The notes under the pieces were generated by a model. The model was not told the DNA's origin. It ran no database searches and saw only the letters and a program-made list of their open reading frames with translations. From Protea cynaroides (taxonomy: Eukaryota; Streptophyta; Magnoliopsida; Proteales; Proteaceae), in NCBI GenBank assembly GCA_028583415.1, contig CM053276.1:60741510-60805509 (forward strand): a stretch of 64,000 bases of DNA, read 5' to 3'. The translations under genes and the position numbers were made by a program. Of the stretch, positions 47,629 to 58,230 are shown piece by piece (position 1 is the first letter of the stretch; each line of letters starts with the position of its first letter).

Positions 47629-48589
47629 TAATTAATCTAATAATGGGATTACGTGAAATCATTGAACACGAGAGACAATCATTAAATACTTCATTCTCAT
47701 ATTTTAAAACCACTAAACATTTCAAATTTCAAAATTTTCAGGTCATTCTGTCGAAAATGCTGTGTTTTCACTATAGGGTCGATGGTGGGGGTCGATGGGT
47801 ATCCGACCCTCAGTATTCGACCCTGGGAAACCACCCATTCTTCCCGAGAGCCGGGGGTCGATGGGGGGTCGGAGTATGTCCGACCCAGGGTGTGACCCCT
47901 GGTTCTCTGTCAGGTTCCCGAGAGCCGAGGGTCGATGCGGGGTCGATGCAGGGGGCCGATTGTTTTAATCAAATTTTCCGACCCCCGGACAAAAAATCTG
48001 ATTTTTAAGTCCGATTCAAGGTCCATTTCTCATTCTTTCTTCTCTGCTTTGACTCAGCTCATCCCTCTGAGTTGCTACAGTGCCCATTCCGATCCGTTGG
48101 TGGTTTGCACTCCTCGTTTCATCGTCTACACCTCCGCTACAGGTATTTCTTCTATTTTTTTTATGCTTTTAGGTTTCTTAACCTAGGTTTTTGCTCGTTT
48201 ATCTCATATTTTTCAAATTAAACTTTTTCTAATCGTAAAAATTTGATTTTTATTGGGGGCTTTTGTTGTTGGTGACTCGAGGAACGAAAGCCCTAAAAAA
48301 TATTTGAGTTTCATCGGTTGGTTATCGAGAACTCGAAATTTTCACTTTTTTCCCTAATTTTGTCGAAATTTTGAATTTCTTAAAATTTCTTGCAATTCAA
48401 TCTAATTAGTTGAAATTTCCGACTGTTTGAGTCTTACAAGATAATTTAGGATCTATATAAGTCCTCCTGCCCATGTGTATGGGTGAAAAGTGAGGTTTTT
48501 GCCCAATTTACATCGTTATTATATCGAAATTTCAAATTTTTCCTCTATACTAACCCATTATTTGTTTTTCTTTCTTATTTGCAGATACT
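47629..48589. promoter_or_regulatory. Element D divergent spacer
   Basis: Non-coding. GGGGTCGATG / CGACCC motifs in both orientations at about 47775-47990, then a plus-strand pyrimidine-rich leader and the intron candidate of the antisense gene. The TTTTCAG tract upstream of gag seen in A-C reads TTTCAC here. Confidence 0.5.
48143..48584 (+). other. 5'-UTR intron candidate of element D antisense gene
   Basis: Donor CTACAG|GTATTT, acceptor TCTTATTTGCAG|ATACT five bases before the ATG, 442 nt, with a good polypyrimidine stretch. The best-scoring by eye of the four. Confidence 0.55.
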
Positions 48590-49842
48590 ATGGCTCGTAC
48601 CAAGGTACCCAGAGTTCGCGACCGTCTTCACTTCCGTTCCAACGATGTCGAGGCACAGTATGCCCACTATGCTCGCAAGAAGGTAGAAGGAGGCCGCAAA
48701 GTGGACTTGGCTGACTTAGCCTTGTTCAATGTGGAGAGAGCCTTTGGTGATATGGGATGGCTCCCTGTCATCACTTATGACGCGTGTACCCATCCCGACT
48801 TGGTACTCCAGTTCTACTGTAATCTCCAAGTGGTGGGAGATTACAATAATGTGGAGAGGGGTGATGAGCTTCGCATCACGAGCTACGTCAAGGGGGTTGA
48901 CGTTTCATTTGATTATCGACAGGTGGCCGACTTGTTGGGCATTTCCTATGCTGGCCCCATGGTGTTCCGTGCTCCTCGAGAGCCCCAGTTCTTTTCTCTA
49001 CAGATGAGGGCTGAGATCGATAGCCAGCTCATCCGACCTGATCGCTGGCAGATGAAAGCGAGTTATCTGTGCTCAGATCCACGTGTATATTGCAAGATCA
49101 TTCAGCATAGCCTGATACCACAGAGTGGTCATTACGAGAGGATCTCCCAGTTGACCCAGTATCTATTATACTATATATGCACTAGGCAGCCATACATCAT
49201 CATGCGTATCATGATCAGTGCCACATTGCCCAGTCACACTGGCAACCTTCCTTACGGATGCATGATCACTACCTTGCTTACCCGCCTGGGGGTTGACTTA
49301 GTGGATGAGAAGATTCAGGAGAAATCCTTCTCTTCGCCTCTGGATTGGGAGGCTATTTGCAAGATGGGCATGCGGGATGCCCAGGTCAGTGATGAGGAGA
49401 GGAACGCGATGGTGCGCCCTCGTACTCAAGTGGAGATGGCTGATGCTGAGGTTGCAGCAGCAGCCGCTGAGCAGGGGTTCATGGGGATGATGACGATCGA
49501 CTATACATGGATGTAGATGTCATACCTCCTCCATCACCTACTCATGCTATTGGAGCTGGTCCGTCTTCTTCAGCTGGTCCTTCGCATGCGGCTGGTCCTT
49601 CGTATTCTCCATCTGATGACATGATGAGGATATTACACGAGATACAAGAGGCTTAGCGTATGTCTGACCTGAGGATGGGAAAGCTTATAGAGGCTCAGCA
49701 TATGACTGACCAGCGGGTGGCTGATCTCACAGCTAGTCTCCAGATGAGCCAGACTCAGATAGCCTGGTTGACCAGGGTCTACGCTGAGGACTATGATAGA
49801 GATCATGAGGCACCACCTCCCCCATCACCTCCAGCTTCTTGA
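48590..49842 (+). pseudogene. Element D antisense accessory gene, best-preserved copy
   Basis: Open from ATG 48590 (MARTKVPRVRDRLHFRS) for about 290 codons, covering the whole conserved domain: FGDMGWLPVITYDACT, FYCNLQVVGDYN, VKGVDVSFDYRQ, LLGIS, then CTRQPYIIM, LPSHTGNLPYGCMITT, LLTRLGVDLVDEKI. This block order matches the putative plant transposon protein domain. A missing G near 49468 shifts the frame into ...TIDYTWM; the original frame continues to TGA at 49842, with a CAG-to-TAG at 49655 and two copies of the SDLRMGKLIEAQ-type repeat. No signal peptide or membrane segment. Function unknown. Opposite in direction to gag-pol and ends near the PBS. Confidence 0.8.
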
Positions 49843-50116
49843 TGTACTTCTTTTATTTTTCTTTTTTTACTTCAGAGTAACTGTCCGGACTGTGGACTGT
49901 ACTCTGCTTTAATCATATATATATATACATGTTTGTTCTTCCTTTTGGTTGTATATAACTTTGTTTCTCATTTAATAGATGCATTATTCTCTTTTAGTTA
50001 GTCTCAAACAACATAGATGCTTATGATGTGTTATTATTACATCTTTTATATTATTATCCTATCTCAATTCATGACCTTTTGTGGAAGTATATGGTTTCAC
50101 AGATAAAGCCTGAGAT
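49843..50116. other. Element D leader between antisense-gene stop and PBS, with hairpin
   Basis: 274 AT-rich bases. Perfect inverted repeat CAGAGTA (49873-49879) / TACTCTG (49900-49906), with the palindrome TCCGGA in the loop; then an (AT)n run at about 49916-49927. Confidence 0.4.
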
Positions 50117-50128
50117 GCTCTGATACCA
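50117..50128 (-). other. Element D primer binding site (tRNA-iMet)
   Basis: Minus strand TGGTATCAGAGC, 3 bases inside the 5' LTR boundary at 50132. Confidence 0.95.
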
Positions 50129-50131
50129 AGT

Positions 50132-52415
50132 TGTCACACCTCAATTCTGCACCATTCAGAATGGTGTGATGAACCGCTATAAACCAATGGTTCAACCCGG
50201 ATCTCTAATAGGCGGTATCCATTAAAAATAAAATCTTGCGCATCCACAACCATAATCAGAGTAAATACACAATAGCGGAAGTCTTATAGTAAATGAACTG
50301 AGCATTCTAAATGTAATAATCATAATTAAAATATCAAATTATTATTGTATCAACTGAGACATAAATAAATAAAATATCAATTACATTCTTTTATAAATTC
50401 AAACAAAATCCTAATAGAACACGCATGAGTTACACTGGCATGAGGGGTCATGCGTATTCTCTAAGTCTTCAGCTTCCATTGCAGCAACACACGCATACAC
50501 CGGGTCATTCATATAATCTGCAACTGTGGTACCTGCATCATCAACTAAAAATATTGGACGTCGAGAGGGTGAGCACACATCATGGCTCAGTGAGGAAACA
50601 AAACAATGCAACAAACATATGCATGCATTCAATTCATATCTTTGGTCTGGTAAATAAGTTTACAATGTGTTATAGAAAGGATAGGTGGCCAAAGATCACG
50701 TTTATTGATGCCGCACCTCTACACACGAGTGTGTGAAGCTGCCCAAGGGTAACGTTTATTGCTAACTCACATGCACCCAATCATAGACAATGTACACACA
50801 AAGGTCAGGTTTATTGTTGTACCCGTTGCCCATACCAACACGTAAGCCCCTACTGGCAAGGGCTCACAAGCTGGGCTCGCAACTAACCAATCCTAATTCC
50901 AATCAGTGTATCCAAGGCCTCACCCCAGCATCCCTCAATACGTCCATAGAGATAGGGCTAAGGCCCCCCGATAGAGTCAGAGACTATACGGTCCGAGACC
51001 ACCTCCCCTCATACCCTATGACGTAATAGTTCTGCTAAGGTAATGACGATATGACGATGTCAGTGGACAAGACTTGAGCTAGAGGTAGAGCTAGAGTGCT
51101 GAGGCCCCGCCTATGACACCTCCCCCTGATACTCGCTCGCATCAAGCACACTAACCACACACATATATCCACATGCCTATTCCCATCATCATCATCATCA
51201 TCATCATCATCATGTCATAAACAATAAATAAATATGCATGAACAATAATAATAGAAATATTGAATGACATGTTGAATGCACATAACAATCATACACGTAT
51301 AAAATCATTCATGGCATTGGACTCAAGAATAAAATAGTTTATTATTAACCAATTAGTTTAGGTCTTGTTCCCTCTCCTTTACTTGATCGTAAGTCCTCTT
51401 TCAAGATTTAAGAATCAACTATATATCGATATTATATCACTAGAAGACCTAATCAAGTCGATAGAATTTAATTAGAATTAATTCGGACTTTAGAAGCATG
51501 CTGTTAATTGGGGGTCGATGCTAGGGTCGGAGGTTTCATCGACCTTGGGTGCGACCACCCCTATTCTGGACTTTCCGAACACTGGGGGTCGATGATTAGG
51601 GTCTAGTAGGGTCGATTGGCCATCGACCCCCCGTGCGACCCCCTGTGGGTTTTGTCGATTTTTCATCCTACAATCCATTCTTCGTGTTTTGGGTCCTATG
51701 GCTTGCTTTTACAATCCATTCCACACATGTTCTATGGCCTAGAACCATAGTTCATTCACTTATATGGCTTTCATGATTTCCCCCATGGTTTTCCATGAAA
51801 ACCTAGCCATGGGTGGATGATTTGGGTTTCTCCTAGATCATTCCCTCTTTTCTATCTATTCTAAGGTTTGAAGAATTTCATGGGGATAGTATCCATACCT
51901 GAGAATTAGGTTTGTTTCTCTGAAGCCTTCTCCTTAATCTTCTTCTCCACTTTCCTTCCCTTCTCTTTCTCTTCTCCTTCTCTTCTCTTTCTCTCAATCC
52001 AATTAGGGTTCTAAAAAGAGTGAAAGAGGCTTAGGGACATCCTATTTATAGAGTAGAAACTCCCAAAATAAGTCCCATTGAGATTAGGAAGGAATCCCAT
52101 TGAAATTTGAAAAGTTTCCAAATCACAATTTCTGTCGACAGACTGGGGGTCGATGAGGGGGTCGGAGATCCCGTCGACCCCTGGTTCTTAAAATGTCCGA
52201 CCCCCAGTATAAAACTGGGGGTCTGACTTTTATACTGTGGGGGTCCGACCCTACCTTGCTGGTTATGCGACCCTCCCCCTATTTTTAGTGTTTTTGGGTC
52301 AGTTTAATACCTGAAATCGTGATCTCCCTCGCGCACTTGATCCATTTGGCTCGACCATGATGGGTAGACCTGGTTCAAGGTGATAAGACCGGTTTAGTTC
52401 GATACGGGTCTTACA
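50132..52415 (-). repeat. Element D 5' LTR
   Basis: 2284 bp, closely matching 40514-42811. (CAT)n run at about 51184-51213, longer than in the 3' LTR. TATA box 52043-52050; open segment 50411-50545 (ends DPSCQCNSCVFY). Confidence 0.95.
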
Positions 52416-53631
52416 CCTAAACTAATTGGCTAATAATAAACTATTTTTATTTCTTGAGTCCAATGCCATGACTGATTCTACACGTGTATTCTTGTATGTG
52501 CATTCAATATGTCATCCAATATTCTTGCTATTACTGTTCATGCATATTTAATTCTGTTTATTTACAACATGATGATGATGATGATGCTAGGAATAGGCAT
52601 GTGAATGTATGTGTGTGGTTAGTGTACATGGTGCAGGTAGGGGATGGTATCAACCAGTACAGCCATGCCGTTTTCATGGGGAATATATTGTGTCATGGTT
52701 CTACTCAAGTCATGTCCACTGACATCGTCGTATCGCCATTACCTTAGCAAAACTATTACGTCGTAGGGTATTAGGGGAGGTGATCTCGGACCTTGTAGTC
52801 TTCGACTCTGTCGGGGGACCTTAGCTCTATCTCAATGGATATATTGAGGGATGTTGGGGTGAGGCCTTGGATACTCTGTTTGACATTAGGATTGGTTAGT
52901 TGCGAGTCCAGTTTGCAAGCCCTCGCCAGCAGGGGCTTACGTGTTGGTATGGGCAACCGGTACAGCCATGCCATTTTCATGGGGTGTATATTGTCCATGG
53001 TGGGTGCATGTGGGACGACAGTGTCGATACTCATTGGGTGGATTCACACACTCGTGTATAGAGGTGTGGTGGCCACCGAACCTTTCTATAGCAAATTGCA
53101 AACTTATAAACCAGACCATAGATATGAATTGAATGCATGCATATGTTTGTTGCATTGTTTTGTTTGCTCACTAAGTCGTGATGTGTGCTCACCCTTTCGA
53201 CGTCGAATATTTTTAGTTGATGATGCAGGTACCATGGTGGAAGACTATATGAATGTTTCTACGTACGGGCCCATCGCTGTGATGGAAGCTGAAGACTTAG
53301 TGGAAACGCATGACTCTTCATGCGAGTGCAACGCATGCGTTTTCGATTAGATTTTGATTTGAATTATTAAGGAAATGTAATTGATATTTTATTTACTTAT
53401 GTCTCAGTTGATATAACATAATTTGATACTTTATTTATGATTATCACAGCTAGATTCCTCAGTTCATTTATTATTAAGACTTTCACTATTGTATATTTAT
53501 TCTGATTATGGTTGTGGATGTGTATGGTTTTATTTTCAACGGACACAGCCTATTAGAGATCCTGGTTGAACCGTTGATTTATTAGCGGTTCATCACACCG
53601 TTTTTGAATGGTACTGAATTGGGGTGTGACA
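52416..53631 (+). repeat. Element C 3' LTR, right part
   Basis: Continues the LTR after element D, starting with the second CCTAA, through (GAT)n at about 52569 to ...GGGGTGTGACA. The longest LTR frame is here (52835-53350, 171 codons), with the conserved end at 53216-53350. Confidence 0.95.
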
Positions 53632-53636
53632 ACTGA

Positions 53637-54900
53637 GGCTTTGATAACTGTCTGAGGCTGAAATCTGAGGTTGAACTCCCCGAGTTCCACTGCACAATTG
53701 ATCATTTGTTTAGAGACATCTGATCTAGATAATACCTTATTCAAGGGCTTGTCAATGAGAATCTTGATTATGTAACCTTGGAAGTAAGGTCGCAGTTTCC
53801 TAGCAGTTGTAGCCAAAGCTAGGGCCAATTTTTTGATTGGGTTATGTTTTGCATCTAGCAATACTTTGCTAACATAGTATACCGGGTGCTAGATCTTTTT
53901 GATTTCTTTCACTAGCACCGTGCTCACCGACATCGTGACGATAGCTTCTAGTGAAACCACTAAGTACAGTTGTAACTCATCTTCTGGCTCAGGACTAACC
54001 AGAAGTGGTGGAGATGAGAGGTATTCTTTCAACTCTTTAAATGCTCCACGCAAAGGGCTTAGCTCCTTTCAATGTTTTAAAGAACGAAAGGCATTTATCT
54101 ACTAATCTGGTCTTGAACTGTCGCAGAGCTGCAGCTCGGCTAGTCAACTCTTGCACCTACTTAGTCTTAGTTGGAGCAATCATCTTCTGGATAGCCTCAA
54201 TTTTGGTGGGGTTGGTTTCAATTCCTCTTTGCAAAACCATGAAGCGGAGGAACTTTCCTGATAGGACCCCAAAGGCGCACTTAGCTGGGTTAAGGAGCAT
54301 GCTATTCCTTCTGAGGACACCGAAGGCTTTATTTAGGTCATCTAAATTGCTTTCGGACTGCTTGCTCTTAGTGAAGAAGTGATCCACGTAAACCTCCATA
54401 TTGCGGCTGATTTGATCCATGAAGACCTTATTGACCATGCACTGGTAAGTTGTCCTAGCGGTTTTTAAACCAAAGGGCATAACTTTATAGCAGAATGTTC
54501 CTTGGCTGGTGATGAAGGCCGTAAGGTCTTCGTCCTTTCGGTGAATCTTGATCTAGTTGTATCCAGAATAGGCGTCCATGAAGGATAACAATTCATGACC
54601 TGTAGTAGCATCTATCATTTGATTTATGCAAGACAACGAGTAGAAGTCTTTAGAGTATGCTTTATTAAGATCAATAAAATCGCTACAAATGCCCCATGGG
54701 CTTCCCGACATCGGCACCATTACAACATTGGACAAGTAGGTAGGGTAGTCTACTTCCCTAATGAACCTTGCATTTAACAACTTATTGACTTCCTGATCGA
54801 TTACAATCTGTCTTTCTGGAGTGAAGGATCTCTTCTTTAGATTTACGGGCTTGTGTTTTGGATTGATGGAGAGATGTGGCTCGATGAGCTCTCGAGGAAT
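53637..54900 (-). pseudogene. Element H reverse transcriptase and first RNase H, decayed
   Basis: RT pieces 54780-54553 (FIREVDYPTYLSNVVMV, DLNKAYSKD, SFMDAYSGYN) and 54480-54157 (MPFGLKTARTTYQ, MEVYVDHFF, LNPAKCAFGV). RNase H 53861-53632 (KLALALATTARKLRPYFQ, LGEFNLRFQPQT). The catalytic YVDD reads YVDH. The frame is cut at 53632 by element C and resumes at 29717. Stops near 54156 and 54060 onward. Typical Tat-group RT. Confidence 0.85.
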
Positions 54901-55149
54901 GCTGGGTATGTTGATTGTTGTCCATGCAATGACATCAGCATTCTTGCAAAGGAAAGCAATGAGATGTTTTCTTTGCTTGCCAAAAAGGGATGAGCCTATT
55001 TGAAAGGTGCTCTCAGGCTAATTTTTTGAAAAAGGGATTCGGACGAGCTCTTCAATCGGGATGCCTCTCTCCTGTTGGAGGTCGTCTCTGAGATCTTCTA
55101 TGATAATAGGCTAGACAGGTGACCTACCGTGTGTCTGTAGGTCTGTGGC

Positions 55150-55700
55150 ATAGCATTGTAGAGCCAGCGATTGATTGGCTTTGCAGTAGTCGGTCCCTTT
55201 TTTAGTTGGAAACATTATGACCAAATAGTAGGTCGACAAATAGGCCTTGAGCTGATTGAGGCCTGGCTGACCTAGAATATCATCATATAGGTAACCCTAC
55301 GGGGGTCTTCGCTAACTTTTGTCTCAAGATGAATGGCTCCCTTTACCTTAACGCTAGAGAAGCTGATGAGTGAGTAGTGGATGGGTCTCAACTGCTTGTC
55401 ATCTAAGCCCATCTGTCTAAAGGTGTAGTAGTATAGGACTTCTGAAGCACTGCTAGTGTCCACCAGAATCTTGCCTATGTTGTAATGTTCTCTGATTTCC
55501 ATTTTGATGACAATCGCGTCCTCATGGGGAATGACGATATCAATTAGATCTTCGTTGCTAAAAGAGATGAAGTTTCCTGTTTGAGGCTTTTTCTCTTTAT
55601 CTTTTATGACCTCAATGCTGCTGATTATATTGGATAGTATGCCATTATTTGCTGGGGGAGCATCGAGAATGGCATTGACATGCTTCTAATAGTGCTCAGG
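55150..55700 (-). pseudogene. Element H aspartic protease, decayed
   Basis: ILVDTSSASEVLYYYTFRQM and GLDDKQLRPIHYSLISFSS match the Tat retropepsin pattern (I/V-LVD-x-G-SSADIL). The Gly of the active-site D-T/S-G is Ser here. The upstream part FISFSNEDLIDIVIPHEDA is the usual linker before this protease. Confidence 0.78.
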
Positions 55701-57800
55701 CCAAATTATGATTGTGTCATGACAATTTGAGCAGATTGGTTTGTGGTCAGCCTAGATGAGGTCATTGCTTGATCCTAGTCGATCTGCCAACAATGGTCTA
55801 GGTGGGCTCTTATAACAGACGAGACAAGCTAATGGCCGATTGGGGTCTCAACTCTTGTGGGTCCTCAATGTCTCAGCCTTAAAGTCCCAATGGTCGGCCA
55901 TCTGTTCTAGGTTCAGATTCGTGAACTCCCAGATGAGCTACTGAACTGATCTTTTCTCTTCCAGGGAGAAAGGTTGAGGTAAGAAAGGCTACATTCTCTG
56001 TTTCACCTTCTACTTTCCCTTGGTTTGAGGTAGTTTTCTTAGGTGCCAAGAGAGTGTCCCAAGGAACAAGATGGATCATGTTGAGGTCGGCCCGAGTGGG
56101 AGATCACCTTTGAGCCGGGGGATTTCGACTGATCCCATTATGGTCTCCATCCTTTCTGGTTCTACTGCCTTCCCCCACTTCAGTTCTGCAAAAGGTTTGG
56201 GCAACTTGGCTAGTCTTTGTCTTCTTGCTATTGGGTATCCGAGAGGAATCCATGAATTCTTCCCAATAGCCGTTGTTGATATTCATTGATGAATGCCTTG
56301 AGGTGTCGATAGTCATCGGTATAGTTACCATGTTCATTGTGGTGATGGCACAATCGTCTTGGGTTCCTCTAGTGTGGCTGAGTGTACATCGGAGGTAGAT
56401 GCATCATAAGAGGATCATTCATATCAATGTGCACGATCACTGATATAGGCTTATTCAATTGGTGATAAGCCTTTTGGTCTGGATAAGCAGGTAGCCAAAG
56501 TTAGCCTGTCTTTCCTGTAGTCTCCTTTTTGGACTTTGGCTTCTTATTTTTCTTACTTGTCTTTATGGATTTGTCCGGCTGGTTAGATCTCTTCTTGATG
56601 GATGCCTGAGCACACTTTTCTCTTTTCATTACCGTGTCGACTGCAATGTTAGTGGCTGCATGCTTCTTACACTTGTGGAGCATATTGGTGATATTTCAAG
56701 GAGGCTTCTTCATGATCAAATAGATCAATTTCTTGTCCTTGATAGAGGATTTCAATGCTTCAACAGCAACATCGGGCTGGAGGTCCTTTATCTCCAAGGC
56801 GAGTTTGTTAAAGCAGGAGATGAAGGCTCTAATGGTCTCACTCTTTTCCTGAGCCAGTGCCATAAGGTCTGAGACCTTTTTCCTGGTCTCGTGACTGCAC
56901 TGGAAGTGTGTTGGGAAGCCTAGGCTGAGCTCCCTAAAAGAAAAGATGGAACAGGGACGGAGGTTTTGAACCATGTCCAACCAACGTTTCTGAGTGCCGA
57001 TGGAAATGAGCGGCAATATGTGGCATCGTCATAACCATGGAGGATCATCTCTATTTTGAAGTTTTCAAAATGCTTTTTAGGATCAGTCATCTCAACATGA
57101 GGGTGATATGTTGAAGAACCTACCCCTTAGGAAGAGGAGAATGCATGATGCTTTCGACAACATCATTTCAGCAGTGAATGTTGGTTAGACTTAAACCATT
57201 GGACCTTGTTCGACCTACTAAAGGGGTCAGGTCAGATCTCTGAGTTGTTGTTGGAGTTCATCTACAGGTGGTTGCTGCACTGGAGGTGTTAGGGACACAA
57301 CCACATTTGACGCGGCCCGTTGTTGTCAAGTTGCGTCGACTCGTTCTTGTGTGTTATTTGTGGGTGCTTTATTTTCTCCTAGTTGACTTAGCTGATCAAG
57401 AGTAGAGACTCGAAGGGAGTGGTGCATATGGCTATGGTCTAGTAGTTGGAGGAGGTGCTATATTAGCTGGTGGTGCCTGCAGGACATGTTGCCCAGAGAC
57501 ACGTCGCTCCTGAGAGTGGTGGCTGCGAAAGTGCTATTGTTGCACCCTTGTCTTTAGAGATGGGCTAAGAGCTGGATTTATCTTGTTTTATAATTATGGA
57601 TTCTTAGGGGCTCTACTCCCTGCTATACTGATGCAGTCTTGGTAGGTCTAGGATACGGTGGTGCAGGAGCCTTTTGGTTTGGTTATTGTTCTACAAGTCT
57701 GGCTAGTGCTTTGATTTGCTAGGCCATGGCTTGCAATTGAGCAGCAATTGCATATTCATGGGCTGGGGTGGTGTGAGGACAAAGTACGTCTCATCCACCC
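55700..57800 (-). pseudogene. Element H gag, decayed
   Basis: The N-terminal part near 57790-57650 (AHEYAIAAQLQAMA then TAG where Gln is expected, QIKALARLVEQ) is followed by a Pro-rich stretch; the capsid domain is near 57130-56690 (DPKKHFENFK, HGYDDATYC, then SFRELSLGFPTHFQ, LMALAQEKSETIRAFISCFNKLALEI). A Lys-rich tail lies at 56683-56501. A cysteine-containing stretch near 55850-55720 (CLVCYKS, CSNCH) may be a worn zinc knuckle. Several stops and shifts. Confidence 0.75.
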
Positions 57801-57827
57801 ATCTCCGTTGGATGAAAAACATAATTT

Positions 57828-57837
57828 GGAGTCTCCA
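57828..57837 (-). other. Possible primer binding site of H (tRNA-Arg-like)
   Basis: Minus strand TGGAGACTCC, 9 of 10 against TGGCGACTCC, the complement of the tRNA-Arg 3' end used by Ogre/Tat elements. It stops matching after 10 bases, and no clear CA-ending LTR lies next to it. Confidence 0.3.
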
Positions 57838-58230
57838 CCTAGATTAAGGTCTAGGACCTATAAAAATGTAGTATCATCATAAGAAAAAACTTCTTTTGAC
57901 TCATTGGATCCAATATATTGGCTTTGGTCTATCAGAAAATGGGTAAGCGTTCAAGGTACAGTTTGGGAAGGTGTTAGGCACCCAAAGCTGTCCCATCCAA
58001 AAAACGGCCTCTTATGTGATTCTACTTTCCTTAGACTCTATTGTTCTGACTGTTCATAGTCAATGGATGATGAATAGGGCTCATGGGGGATCTTATGCCA
58101 AGTTACTAAATTCTTCTAACCTAGAGTTTAGCCAAACATGTTCTCAAAGTAAATAAACAAAAAAAATAATATACAGTAACCGAACCAAAAATGGTTCAGT
58201 AATGGACTGAATCTGAGACGTCCAAGACAT

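Larger units (their letters stand above)
40514..52415 (-). mobile_element. Element D: complete Tekay/Del-type retrotransposon nested in C 3' LTR
   Basis: 11,902 bp, minus strand, target duplication CCTAA at 40509-40513 and 52416-52420. It is necessarily younger than C. Its LTRs are 2298 and 2284 bp. It has the longest open gag, RT and antisense-gene frames of the four elements, in line with a younger age, but is still coding-defective. Confidence 0.96.
29718..53631 (+). mobile_element. Element C: complete Tekay/Del-type retrotransposon, 3' LTR split by element D
   Basis: Target duplication ACTGA at 29713-29717 and 53632-53636. Own length about 12.0 kb once D (40514-52415) and one copy of the D duplication are removed. 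Same plan as B. Inserted into the H RNase H coding region. Coding parts carry many stops. Confidence 0.95.
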
